From contig JAUIAH010000036.1 of NCBI GenBank assembly GCA_030425385.1, positions 1-64,000 on the forward strand: a DNA stretch of 64,000 nt. The letters run 5' to 3'. Of the stretch, positions 35,929 through 45,900 are shown one piece after another (position 1 is the stretch's first letter; the number at the start of each line of letters is the position of its first letter). The position numbers were made by a program, and so were the translations under genes. Source of the stretch: Verrucomicrobiia bacterium (GTDB lineage: Bacteria > Verrucomicrobiota > Verrucomicrobiia > Verrucomicrobiales > DEV007). The notes beneath the pieces were generated by a model. It was not told the DNA's origin. It searched no databases and saw only the letters and a program-made list of their open reading frames with translations.

Positions 35929-38825
35929 TGAAGCGTGGGGGCTTCATCCTGCTCGCTCTTCTCGCTTGCTCATGGGGGCGGGCGGATGAGCCATCGCAAG
36001 CCTTGGTGGGGATCTTGGGATCGACCAATCGCCTGACGATCATCGGGAACGAGCGCGTAGGAACGGAGGCCATACGTCAATCGCTTCGATCAAACCATCA
36101 TTTCCTGAGAGATTCGCATCCAATGGCTCCGTTGCCGGATTACCTCGCAACGTTGAAGAAATTAGTCGTCAACGGATACCTGATCGATGGGCATCGGGAT
36201 GTGCAGGTGCATGTTAAGGTGGATGAGACCAGTCGTAAGGTGCTGATAGAGGTCCAGGAAGGGCCCCAATACTGTTGGGGGAAGGTGACTCTGCGAGGGC
36301 TTGAAGATGAAGTGCAAGAGCAGGTGCGGGCGCTCTTGCAGGTAGACACGGATTCCCTCCGGACAGAGGTCCAGCGCGTGCGCGCATCTGTCGAGACTTT
36401 CGGACGATTGGCGAGTGCGGAGAGTGAGCGGTTCTTGAAAGAGACCGGGACGTTGCCACCGCAATGGAAGGGTGCCCATTGGCAATCTCCTATTTGGCAA
36501 GAAGGGCGGGCGGTCAATAGCATGGCAGGTGCGATGGAGGAGCGGCGAGAGGCCATCGCTGCCGCCCTGGGGCATTTGGGATATGATAATGCTGATTTCG
36601 CTGTTCGGTTAGATGAAAGGGAGGTGAGTCAAGTGGCCTTGGAAGTAGACGTGAAGGCGTTAGGGCCTCTGATGGAGATGCCCAAGTTTCGCGTCCAGGG
36701 GAGTTTCGAGCACACCGCAGAAGAGATTCTTAACTTCCTTGAACTTCCTGACACGTTCACTTGGAGCACCCTCGATGAAGTCGAACGCAAGCTCTGGCGC
36801 TCGGGGCGCTTTGCCGATTTCTGTCTCTTCCCCACGAAGCCGGAAGGGAATGATCCAGGCACTGTCCGTTTACTCGTCCGGGAAATGCCGGGTGTTCCGC
36901 GGCTCGATGCGCCTCTCACCAAGGCACAGGTAGCGGTGCTGAGAGCGGCCCACTGGCTCTCCAATGAACATGCCAAGAATTCTCTACACCTTCATTTGGA
37001 TGTTGAGAATCAAGGTTCGGTGGCCATGGATATGCATCCGGGGCGGCGCCATCACTTTCAGTTAGAGCTTCCCGAGGGGCGGGGGCTTGAGGCGTGGTTG
37101 CAGCCTCCCTTGTTGAGTGTGGATTGGCGATCTCATGAGGAATCGGGCTTGGCCGTGCTGGCTCTCCCGATAGACGGGTCAAACGCCTACATTCATGTGA
37201 GTGCGAGTGAGGATGACGAGAAGCCTCTTTCCCTTTTGGTAGGATTCAAAGCGGTCTCGGCTTCAGAACCTGACAAACCCATCATGGATCTCATTCTCAT
37301 GCCTGCGGCGGTGCTGAACAAATGCTGTCGCATTCCTGATCTCCAGGCTCACGAAGAGGGGGAGTTGATACGCATTACCAGTGCTTCGGTTCCGTTGGAG
37401 ATCCTGATCGATCAGGAGAGTGGGCGGCCATTGACATTCGAGGCAGGTCTGCCTGCGAGCCACGTTCGTGGCGGCACTTCGGAGCAGGCCGTTGATTGGA
37501 GCTGGCCGGGGTGGGCGACCATTGATGGTGCGAATGGTTCGATTCCGTCGGCGCTGGCGTTGATGAAATACGTCGCGATCTCGTTTTCCGTGCCAGTAGC
37601 GGAAGCGCCTGAATGGAAACTGGTGGAGATTCTAGCAGATGGCTTCACGCCAGTCATTCGATTGTTTGCTAGTGACGATGATTCTGAATCGGCTGCCTTT
37701 CCCTGCTGGGATGTCCTAGGGGTGCAATCGGAGCCGGAAGGAGTGGTCTTGCCGGATTATGTGAGGCGTCTGTTAGCTGTTGGGCTGAATCAAATACTTC
37801 ACGAAGTGATGGCTGATGAATCCTGGCATTGGATGCTTGCTCGTGAAGTGCATGCCTCTCTCATCGGGCAATACGGCCATCGAGAAGCAGTGCTTGATTA
37901 CTTGGCGGAAGGGGAAATGTTAGGTCCGGTGGGGTGTCTTGCGGTGGCCTTTCTATTGCATCGAGAATCGCGAGAGCCCCTCACCGTGACGCGTTTCGTG
38001 CGCTTGGGGAAAGAGCGTCTGGAGGCGGATGCATTCCGCCGGGATTGGGAAGCGCTCGTTACCCAGGAGTCTCCCATTCGGGAAAGCATGTTCCGTCTCG
38101 TGAAGCTCTTAGCTCAGGCCGATGCGGAGGCCTTTCCTGTGCTCACGCGGGGAGATGCGGAGCTCGGCGAGCTGCTGGAGACCTTTCAGGAGGGCTACCC
38201 GCGGCTGGTGGCGGATGGGGCCATCACGGTGGAGGAACTTCGCCCGTTCATGGAGGCGCTTTGGGAGCATGGCCTGCGCGAATGGGTCGAGTTGGAACTC
38301 AATGCGCTGCACGTGAGAACGCCTGATCCACGACAGCGCTTGGCGAAAGTGGGAGACTGGACGATCACGCAGGGAGAGGTGGCGCTCTATCAGAAGCGCC
38401 AGCGTGAGCAGGATCCCGAAGCTGTCGGCGATCCGCAGGAGGTACTGGCCACGCTCATTCGAATGGAAAGTGTGATCGGAAAACTGGGCATGGTGCCGCT
38501 CTATCATGAAACCCTGAAACAAGTGGAAGCAGATCCTGACAGCTTTGCTAAGTATGGGGCCACAGCTTCTGATCTCGCTCGGGCGCGGCTTCGAGAGAAG
38601 GGTCGGGAGACGTTGATGAAGCAGATAGAGGAGACGCTCGCGAGTCCTGAAATGGACGCCAAACTCAGGGCGAAGTACGAGAATGAAGGGAAAGAACTGC
38701 CTCCGTTTGAAGAATTCAAGCCGCTGTTTCTGAAGGGGTTTAGGGAGCATTGCCTAAAGGACCTCTTCCGTGACGCGGTGAAGGACGCTGATATCACGTA
38801 CTATGGAAATGACCTCTCAGGGTGA
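35928..38825 (+). CDS. Large exported protein with POTRA-like N-terminus and SurA-like C-terminus
   Basis: From ATG 35928 the protein has 965 residues and a signal peptide (about MKRGGFILLALLACSWGRA). Residues about 30-320 contain repeated beta-alpha units of POTRA type (LTIIGNERVGTEAIRQSL, then VTLRGLEDEVQEQ, then FRVQGSFEHTAEEIL). No beta-barrel follows. The middle is unrecognised and has many acidic residues. The C-terminus (about 810-960) starts KVGDWTITQGEVALYQ and is helical, like the N-terminal chaperone domain of SurA-type isomerases, without a visible parvulin domain. The TGATG overlap couples it to the PEP-CTERM gene. A role in outer-membrane or envelope assembly is inference. Confidence 0.68.
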   Translation: MKRGGFILLALLACSWGRADEPSQALVGILGSTNRLTIIGNERVGTEAIRQSLRSNHHFLRDSHPMAPLPDYLATLKKLVVNGYLIDGHRDVQVHVKVDETSRKVLIEVQEGPQYCWGKVTLRGLEDEVQEQVRALLQVDTDSLRTEVQRVRASVETFGRLASAESERFLKETGTLPPQWKGAHWQSPIWQEGRAVNSMAGAMEERREAIAAALGHLGYDNADFAVRLDEREVSQVALEVDVKALGPLMEMPKFRVQGSFEHTAEEILNFLELPDTFTWSTLDEVERKLWRSGRFADFCLFPTKPEGNDPGTVRLLVREMPGVPRLDAPLTKAQVAVLRAAHWLSNEHAKNSLHLHLDVENQGSVAMDMHPGRRHHFQLELPEGRGLEAWLQPPLLSVDWRSHEESGLAVLALPIDGSNAYIHVSASEDDEKPLSLLVGFKAVSASEPDKPIMDLILMPAAVLNKCCRIPDLQAHEEGELIRITSASVPLEILIDQESGRPLTFEAGLPASHVRGGTSEQAVDWSWPGWATIDGANGSIPSALALMKYVAISFSVPVAEAPEWKLVEILADGFTPVIRLFASDDDSESAAFPCWDVLGVQSEPEGVVLPDYVRRLLAVGLNQILHEVMADESWHWMLAREVHASLIGQYGHREAVLDYLAEGEMLGPVGCLAVAFLLHRESREPLTVTRFVRLGKERLEADAFRRDWEALVTQESPIRESMFRLVKLLAQADAEAFPVLTRGDAELGELLETFQEGYPRLVADGAITVEELRPFMEALWEHGLREWVELELNALHVRTPDPRQRLAKVGDWTITQGEVALYQKRQREQDPEAVGDPQEVLATLIRMESVIGKLGMVPLYHETLKQVEADPDSFAKYGATASDLARARLREKGRETLMKQIEETLASPEMDAKLRAKYENEGKELPPFEEFKPLFLKGFREHCLKDLFRDAVKDADITYYGNDLSG

Positions 38826-38834
38826 AGGAAAGGA

Positions 38835-39299
38835 TCATTTCTCCTCTTCGGCGGAGCCTTTCAACGCCGCTAGCTGAGCCTTCTCTAAGGCTTTCACAAA
38901 AGCCTGATCCTCTGGCCGGAGACGCGTGAGCGGGAGCACGTTGGGCTTGGTATTGCCATCAACGAGGAGGCGGATCTTGCCTTCCTTGATTAATGTCAGG
39001 GGCGCCTCGGAAGGGGCTGCCCCGCCGTCTTCAAAAGCGAGGAGATGTGCGGTGACTTTCTTGCCTTCTGTGCTGACGAAGGTGCGCTTGTCAGAGACGG
39101 CGATGTATTGGATCGTGACGGTCTTGGGTTTCACTTGGCGTACACCGGTAACGGCGGATCCGAGAGTGCCGCCAAGATTCCGACGCTTGAATTCGGTGGG
39201 GCTGGCAGGGGTGACCGGAAAGTTCTGGGCATAGGAGATGCTAACGAGGACGAAGCTCGTGAGCATGATTGTGAGAGAGGAACGTGTCATGCGATTCAT
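38835..39299 (-). CDS. Secreted SHD1-like domain protein
   Basis: From the ATG at 39297-39299 the protein has 154 residues and a signal peptide ending near SISYAQ. The second half resembles an SLA1-homology-domain-1 (SHD1) unit: RTFVSTEGKKVTAHLLAFED, then LPLTRLRPEDQAFVKAL. Such units are common in secreted Planctomycetota and Verrucomicrobiota proteins. The start overlaps the stop of the coiled-coil protein gene as ATGA, so the pair is coupled. Its 3' end is convergent with the POTRA/SurA-like gene 9 bases away. Function unknown. Confidence 0.78.
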   Translation of the reverse strand: MNRMTRSSLTIMLTSFVLVSISYAQNFPVTPASPTEFKRRNLGGTLGSAVTGVRQVKPKTVTIQYIAVSDKRTFVSTEGKKVTAHLLAFEDGGAAPSEAPLTLIKEGKIRLLVDGNTKPNVLPLTRLRPEDQAFVKALEKAQLAALKGSAEEEK

Positions 39300-40174
39300 T
39301 GTTTGGGAGTGGCGATGCGAGAAAGGGGTTTCGCCACCCGAGTGATGGGGGCTTCTGAACGTCTGATCGGTTTCTTCAGAGTATCGATGGGAGCCGCGCT
39401 CCGAGGTAGAGGAGTGGCCATGGTGGCGAGCGGCGGGGCGAGTCGCCCATTTCGAGGGAAGGACTGAGGGGGCTGTGTGAGGGAGCCCGTCGGTTGGCGG
39501 CCAACTTGCGGGGCATTGGGATCGATCCCTTGCCGAATCAAATTCTGCGCCCAGGCGTGAGTTGCCACGCTTTGGTTGTATTGATAGATCAGATCCTGTT
39601 GGTGGATGCGCTCGCGTTCGAGGAGGGCGCGTTCCTGTTCCCATTGAGCCGCCTGCGCCTGAAACGATGCTTGTTCTTCCCATTGCTGGTGGTCTCGCCA
39701 GGCAGCTTCTTCTGCCAACTGCTGGGCGGATGCCTGCTCTAACATAGCGGCGTTGTCGTCAGGTGTCGTTTCCCACTGGGGATCAGCCATCATTTCCCCG
39801 TCAACGGTCTCGCGAGATTGGAGGGCTTCCTCGGCAGCGAGGAGGGCTTCCTCACGTTGCGCTAATTCCTCGCTCCAAGCCATCAAGGTCTCCTGGTCAA
39901 TTTCCTCAACCTCGGCCACCGTCCTTTCGTCACTCGGCGTTTCATCGGAGATCACGGGATCCGGCGCTGCACTCGCATTGGGGTCTGCCACCGGCACATC
40001 CGACCACGGATGAATCTGCCTTCCGCTGGACACAATGGGAAAAGTTTCCGCGTGAGGGGAGGGTGTCAATTGGTCCATGCCCATGCTAAACTGCTGCATG
40101 CCACTGCGAAAGATGGCCGCTAGAATCGCGAAAGCCATGCCAGCGATGACGAAGGCAAAGAGAACGGCTTTCAT
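39296..40174 (-). CDS. Coiled-coil membrane protein, unknown function
   Basis: From the ATG at 40172-40174 the protein has 292 residues. One N-terminal membrane helix (about 4-24, AVLFAFVIAGMAFAIL) precedes an acidic region, then a Gln/Glu/Ala-rich coiled coil (about 90-210) with repeated EEAL, EEAA and WEQ patterns. A Pro/Arg-rich basic tail with repeated PITRVAKPLSR-like phrases ends the protein. A longer frame from 40282 lacks start support. I do not recognise the family. It is coupled by ATGA to the SHD1 gene downstream. Confidence 0.65.
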   Translation of the reverse strand: MKAVLFAFVIAGMAFAILAAIFRSGMQQFSMGMDQLTPSPHAETFPIVSSGRQIHPWSDVPVADPNASAAPDPVISDETPSDERTVAEVEEIDQETLMAWSEELAQREEALLAAEEALQSRETVDGEMMADPQWETTPDDNAAMLEQASAQQLAEEAAWRDHQQWEEQASFQAQAAQWEQERALLERERIHQQDLIYQYNQSVATHAWAQNLIRQGIDPNAPQVGRQPTGSLTQPPQSFPRNGRLAPPLATMATPLPRSAAPIDTLKKPIRRSEAPITRVAKPLSRIATPKQ

Positions 40175-40434
40175 AATCGGGAAGTGACTGGATGCGTGAA
40201 CGGTCCTAACGGAATCTCCCACAATCGTCCCAGGAACTTGAGATTCTGTTGAAAGACCAGTGGTTACTTTAGCGGGAAACAACTCAACGTCGAGAGGAAA
40301 CGGAGGTGGTGAGACACGTGAGCGGTGGTGGGGCAGCTACCGGACGGTGCATGCTCATGCAGGACATGAGTGGCTGTGTCCTGACAATACCATAGGACGA
40401 AAGAGGCGGTAGAGAGTTGCCGCGCTTCCGATAA

Positions 40435-41511
40435 CTAGCGGCGACCTAGGGGAACTTCTTCCACGATCTCGAGATCGTGGCCTTCCAACCCCACAATCTT
40501 CTTGGAGGAGGTGGTGAGGAGGCGTATCTGCCGCACGCCGAGATCGTGGAGGATTTGAGCGCCAGTTCCATAGTCGCGCAGATCCATGGGATCTGGCCGA
40601 CGTGGCTGTCCCTGGAGGCCGGGCATGGCGTGTGGATGCATGTAGAGGAGGACGCCGTGCGCGCTCTTGGCGATCTCTTGCAAGGAAGCTTGCAAGGCGC
40701 CTTCGCCATTGCCGAACACGTCGTCGACCACGGAAGCACGTTGAACGCGGACAAGCGTAGGGGTATTGGGCTGAATGGTGCCGCGGACAAGGGCCAAATG
40801 ATGGGTGCCATCTAACATACTCCGATAATGGTGCGCCTGAAAGTGTCCCGCAATGGTTTCAACTGTCTCTTCATTCTCTCGCTCAACGAGCTTCTCGCGC
40901 TCGCGGCGGTAGGTGATGAGAGAGGCGATGGTGCAAATGGGAATCTGGTGCTTCTGTGAGAAAGCTTCCAAGTCAGGCAGGCGCGCCATGGTTCCATCGT
41001 CATTGAGGATCTCACAGATAACGGCCACGGGGGCGAGCCCTGCCATGCGGGCGAGATCAATCGAGGCTTCCGTGTGCCCGGCTCGTCGGAGTACCCCACC
41101 CTCGCGGGATAGTAGAGGAAAGACGTGACCCGGCTGAACCAAGTCATGGGGCTTTGTCAGAGGGTCCGCGAGGAGTCGGAGTGTGTGCGCACGATCAGCT
41201 GCGCTGATGCCTGTCGTGATGCCTTTGGCGGCATCGACCGAGACCGTGAACGCGGTGCCGTGACTTTCGCGATTCACCCGGACCATGTGGTCCAATCCAA
41301 GGTCTTCAGCGAGTGAAGGATCGAGCGGAGCGCAAATGAGCCCGCGCCCGTGAGTCGCCATGAAATTCACGTCTGCAGGTGTCACCTTCTCCGCGGCCAT
41401 GATGAGGTCCCCTTCGTTCTCCCGATCCGCATCATCGGTCACGATGACCATGCGGCCCTCGGACAGGTCTTTCAGGATGACGTCAATAGGCGTGAAACTG
41501 GTATCAGGCAT
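40435..41511 (-). CDS. ribB: 3,4-dihydroxy-2-butanone-4-phosphate synthase with degenerate GTP cyclohydrolase II domain
   Basis: The 358-residue protein has a complete RibB domain: [34 protein letters not shown] and [14 protein letters not shown]. This enzyme converts ribulose 5-phosphate to the four-carbon riboflavin precursor. The second half follows the RibA fold, ending [17 protein letters not shown]. However, the zinc Cys cluster of RibA is replaced ([11 protein letters not shown]) and the EGRGIGL segment is missing. It is thus probably inactive as GTP cyclohydrolase II, and a separate RibA should exist elsewhere. It faces the phosphodiesterase gene divergently across a very short gap. 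Confidence 0.92.
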   Translation of the reverse strand: MPDTSFTPIDVILKDLSEGRMVIVTDDADRENEGDLIMAAEKVTPADVNFMATHGRGLICAPLDPSLAEDLGLDHMVRVNRESHGTAFTVSVDAAKGITTGISAADRAHTLRLLADPLTKPHDLVQPGHVFPLLSREGGVLRRAGHTEASIDLARMAGLAPVAVICEILNDDGTMARLPDLEAFSQKHQIPICTIASLITYRREREKLVERENEETVETIAGHFQAHHYRSMLDGTHHLALVRGTIQPNTPTLVRVQRASVVDDVFGNGEGALQASLQEIAKSAHGVLLYMHPHAMPGLQGQPRRPDPMDLRDYGTGAQILHDLGVRQIRLLTTSSKKIVGLEGHDLEIVEEVPLGRR

Positions 41512-41552
41512 TCTATCTTGTGAGTCGGGAGGCGCGCGTCTATCGATGCGGA

Positions 41553-42920
41553 GTGAAGAAGAAACGTTCGGCGGTGATCAATGTGGTGGGGCTCTGTCGT
41601 CGTTCTATCGGCGAGCACACGCCTACTATCCAGAAATTTCTTGAGACTCACGGTGCTGCGAGCGTGCGTCCGCAACTCCCGGCGGTGACGTGCACCATGC
41701 AGGCTACCTATCTCACGGGTAAGCGTCCCTCGGAGCATGGCATTGTGGCGAATGGGTGGTACGACCGCGACTTGGCAGAGGTGCAGTTCTGGAAACAATC
41801 CAATCACCTTGTTAGGGGAGAGAAGCTGTGGGAGCGCTTGCGGCACGAGCGGCCAGATTTCCGATGTGCCAAGCTCTTCTGGTGGTATAACATGTATAGT
41901 AGCGTAGATGTGAGCATCACACCTCGCCCCATGTATCCGGCAGATGGACGCAAGGTATTTGATGTCTACACTCATCCGATGGGCATGCGTGAGGAGATCA
42001 AGGCAGACTTGGGCCCCTTTCCGTTTCACACCTTCTGGGGGCCTGCTGCAGGATTGCCGTGTTCGCAGTGGATCGCAGACAGTTGTCGGTGGGTCGAGGA
42101 GAAGCACGCGCCTGACTTGACCTTACTCTACCTGCCGCATTTGGACTACAATTTCCAACGCTTGGGCCCTGATGTCCCTGAAGTAGAGCGCGACCTTGAA
42201 GAGATTGATCAATTGTTAGGCAAGTTGATCGATTATCTGGAGTCGCGAGAGGTTTCCGTGTGTTTGCTGTCAGAGTACGGGATCACAGCGGTGGATCGTC
42301 CGGTTGCCATCAATCGCGCACTCCGCGATGAAGGTTGGCTGATGGTGAAGGAGGAGCTAGGAAGAGAACTGTTAGATGCTGGGGCAAGCCGAGCGTTTGC
42401 AGTGGCGGATCACCAGGTGGCACATGTCTATCTCAACGACCCGCGGATCCGCTCGGCGGTGGCGCAGCGGTGCGCAGCCATTCCCGGAGTGGAGCAGGTT
42501 CTGGAGGGAGAATCGCGGGCGTTGGCGGGATTGGATCACCCCCGAGCGGGAGACCTTGTCCTGGTGGCCGACGCCCGCAGTTGGTTCACTTACTACTATT
42601 GGGAGAATGATAGTCGAGCTCCTGACTTCGCTCGTTGTGTCGATATCCATCGCAAGCCGGGTTACGACCCCGTCGAACTCTTTCTCGATCCAGAGAAGCC
42701 TTTGGCCAAGCTCACCATCGCGCGCAAATTGCTCATGAAGAAACTGGGCATGCGCATGTTAATGGATGTCATTCCGTTAGATGCCAACCTCGTGAGAGGC
42801 TCCCATGGACGCCTGCCGGAGGATCCGCTGGATTGGCCCGTGCTGATTGGCCCAGGTCTGAAGGGAACGATGGAAATGGATGCCACTCAGGTTCATGAGT
42901 GGTTGTTAGACTTTGTCTGA
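41553..42920 (+). CDS. Alkaline-phosphatase-superfamily phosphodiesterase (nucleotide pyrophosphatase-like)
   Basis: The preferred GTG at 41553 gives 455 residues starting [14 protein letters not shown], typical of the family start. A GTG at 41520 would add 11 residues. Landmarks are [25 protein letters not shown], with the nucleophile Thr in [28 protein letters not shown] and LSEYGIT. No signal peptide is visible, so it is probably cytoplasmic. Members hydrolyse phosphodiester or phosphonate bonds; the natural substrate is unknown. A strong terminator follows 10 bases after the stop. Confidence 0.85.
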   Translation: MKKKRSAVINVVGLCRRSIGEHTPTIQKFLETHGAASVRPQLPAVTCTMQATYLTGKRPSEHGIVANGWYDRDLAEVQFWKQSNHLVRGEKLWERLRHERPDFRCAKLFWWYNMYSSVDVSITPRPMYPADGRKVFDVYTHPMGMREEIKADLGPFPFHTFWGPAAGLPCSQWIADSCRWVEEKHAPDLTLLYLPHLDYNFQRLGPDVPEVERDLEEIDQLLGKLIDYLESREVSVCLLSEYGITAVDRPVAINRALRDEGWLMVKEELGRELLDAGASRAFAVADHQVAHVYLNDPRIRSAVAQRCAAIPGVEQVLEGESRALAGLDHPRAGDLVLVADARSWFTYYYWENDSRAPDFARCVDIHRKPGYDPVELFLDPEKPLAKLTIARKLLMKKLGMRMLMDVIPLDANLVRGSHGRLPEDPLDWPVLIGPGLKGTMEMDATQVHEWLLDFV

Positions 42921-42930
42921 GTGGAATGCG

Positions 42931-42960
42931 AAGAGGCGCCTGCTTGCACAGGCGCCTCTT
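42931..42960. terminator. Perfect hairpin between convergent genes (bidirectional terminator)
   Basis: AAGAGGCGCCTG (42931-42942) and CAGGCGCCTCTT (42949-42960) form a perfect 12-base stem around the loop cttgca. It lies between the stops of the plus-strand phosphodiesterase gene (42920) and the minus-strand CBM9/LamG gene (42987), as expected for a shared terminator. Confidence 0.8.
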
Positions 42961-42986
42961 GCGATGATTCAGGGTAGGGTGGAGGA

Positions 42987-45900
42987 CTACTGCCGCACGC
43001 GGTAGTAACCTGCTGGGGCCGCTGCGCGCCCGGCGTCCGTCTCCTGAACGGTGCCGTTCACCCCATTGGCGATGATCTCCCAATTGAGCAGGTCAGTGGA
43101 GTATTCCACCTCTCCGGTGGTGCCCTCGGGAAGGGTGATTTGGAAGGCTCCATCCTCACCGATACCGACATTGGTGAGTGCTGGCAAGCGATCGCCGCCG
43201 CCAGGTGTCTCCAAGTTACCTTCGGCGACTTGAGGCGGCTTCGCCCCATTCGCCAACGCCACGATCTCTTCAGGAGTCAGCGTACGATTCCAAATGGAGA
43301 TCTCATCGAGATCGCCGATGAAATACTGCTGATCGGCACCTTGCAAGCGAGATCCAAAGGTGACGTCTTCACCATCCGGATTGGTATTCACCTCCACCGT
43401 GGTGCTCCCGGTTCCGCCGACTTCTTGCAATTCACCATCCACGTAGTGAACGAGGTCTTGCATGAACTGGCCGCCCTCAGGGAACACCGAAACCACGTGA
43501 TGCCACTGACCATCATTGATCACTTTGGTGCCGACATGAAAGCTGCCTTGGATCTCGGTGCGGACGGCGCCGACGGGGCCATTGGCAGGATTCTCGTTCA
43601 GGCGCAGGTGCCATTTGAGACCTGTGTCAGAGCTTCCCCAGGCCACGGTGCCCGCGGCGGCATCGACGGCCCAGTCTGTCTTCACCCAGTAGGAAACTGC
43701 GCGAGGGTTGGCTCCGCTGATCCCTTTCCAACCGGGAATCGTCAGATCATCATCGCCATCGAAGGAAAGTGCTCCGCCCTGCGCGCCCGCGATCCAGGTA
43801 GGCGTGCCGTTGCGGACACTAGCATCTTTCCCGTTGCCCGTGCTGTCGGCCGCTGTGGATCCGGAGCCTTCGTCAAGGGACCAATAACCTTCGAGGCCAC
43901 CAGCGGCCCCACCGCCGCCGCCGGTGCCTTCCGCAATGGTCATGCCGAAGAGCGAACCATCGCAGCCATCAGCATTGGTGCCGTCGGTGCCCATGGGTGA
44001 GAGGATGAGATCCACCACATCGCCAGCGGCGAGATTGGCCTGGATGGTCTGTTCCACACCCTCGCCGTCGGAACCTTCAATGGTGGCGCTGTCGACGCGG
44101 GTGCCGTTGATGTGAACGGCACCGGTCACGCCGTTGCCGCAATCAACATTCTGTTTGGCAATGTTCCAGGTGATCTCGGTCGGCCCACCAGGAGAAGTCC
44201 ACCGGCGGATCACCCAATGTAATTCACCGTTGTTGTCTCCGTTAGGGTGTCCACTCTCATTGGCGAGCGTTGTCCAGGGAACATTGTCCCCATCGGCATT
44301 GGGTTCATCCCAGGTATTTCCGGTCCACCAGTCTTCGGGAAAGGCAATGAAGGCCGTGGTGTGGTCATAATCGACGGTGACATTGGCAGGGTCGACATTG
44401 CGATACCCGTAGAGCCAACCGTTGTCGACTTCAGGCCCGCCGAAGTCCTCCACACTGTTCGCTGGGAGGGTGCCCGGCTCATCAATCGGCGAAGGGGGAA
44501 GTGTGGAAACGGCGACGTCCTCGCCTTCGGTGCGCCCCACATTGGCTGCCGTGATCACTTGCCCATCGGCGTCGACGACGATGAAGCCACTCAGGCCGGG
44601 ATCAACTCCATTGGCTGTGCCAGATACAATCTGAATGGTTTGCGAACTCGCTGCAGCGGTGAAGGTGCCAATGACGGAAGTGTTGCCTCTCTCAAAGTCG
44701 CCACTGACATTGGTGCCATCGGAGCCGGCCTGATTGCGCGTGTCACAGCATTCTCGAGTATCGCCTGCGCCTAACAATTGCACCTGATAGACATTGCCAG
44801 CATTGAGCCCCGTGATTACAATGGAGGCTCCATCGGCATTCCATCCATGGCTGTTATAGACCGTGTCGAGGGCAGCATTTCCAGTGGTGCCGCCACCACC
44901 CGTGAAGAAGTCGCCTTCGGCGTTGCCTCCATCATACATGAAGGGCGAGAAGGCAATGGTAGAGCCACCGATGAGGTCCTGAGCGGTGGTATTGGGATTC
45001 GGATCCTCCCAGGTGATGGTGCCGGCACCGCCACCTTCGACGTTGGTGAGTTCACTGCCAGGATCGGCAAAGAGTCCAGCCACGTCTTCCGCAGAAATGG
45101 CGCGGTCATAGAATTGGACGTCGTCCATCCTGCCATCGAGATTCAAGTTATTGAAGAACGAGCCAATCACGAAGGGATTCTCTTGGAGGATCTCGACCTG
45201 TAAGGGATCCGACTGTTCCGCAACGAGCACTCCGTCGACGTAGATCGCAGCGCGAGCCGTTTCCCAAGTGGCGACCACGTGATGGCTCTGTCCCACTTGG
45301 AGCACGGGTTCAGAAGTGCCGAATTCGGGCGCATCATTCGTGAACCACTGCAGGGTGCCGTCTTGGTTGAGCAGCGCGAAGGTCGGGCTGCCGTTCTCTT
45401 GCCCTTTGGCGAAGATGGTTTGAAAGCCGTCGAGGCTATTCATTTCCACCCAAGTCGAAACAGAGAAGCGGATGAAACTATCAAACGTCTCACCGGGAAC
45501 CGCACCGTAGGCGCCTCCTTGGAAGAGGGCGGAAGTGCCAGAGACCAAAGCGTCCTGCCCGAGACTTGCACCCGAGTAGGTGCCGTGACGATTCCATCCG
45601 GAAATGTCTAACATTTCGGTGCCATCAGCGTCGTCGAGCGACCAGCGTGCGATCGGCCCCGCGAGGTTGAGCACGCTCGCTGACAGAGTCGCCGAAAGCG
45701 TCGATTCTGTGGCGTCAGGATCATTCGTATTGTAGGTGAGGGTGGCCGTGTAAGAGCCTGTTTGCCCATTGGAATCGAATCCAATGAGAGCGTCTACGGT
45801 CTCTCCAGGAGCGATTTCCGAGGGGAAGTCGCCGACAATGAAGAATGCATCAGCGTTGGGTCCCGAGATTTCAGGATTGCTCAATGTGAGGGTTTGAGAA

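Noticed and set aside
40360-40383. CAGGACA/TGTCCTG inverted repeat downstream of ribB
   Set aside because: The stem is only 7 bases, the loop is long and no U-run follows; too weak to call a terminator.
41512-41552. FMN riboswitch upstream of ribB
   Set aside because: The gap to the divergent gene is far too short and shows no RFN-element pattern.
41472-42107. 211-codon minus-strand frame
   Set aside because: It is antisense to the phosphodiesterase gene and has no recognisable motif.
43140-44000. 286-codon plus-strand frame
   Set aside because: It lies antisense to the large CBM9/LamG gene; composition follows the complementary codons.
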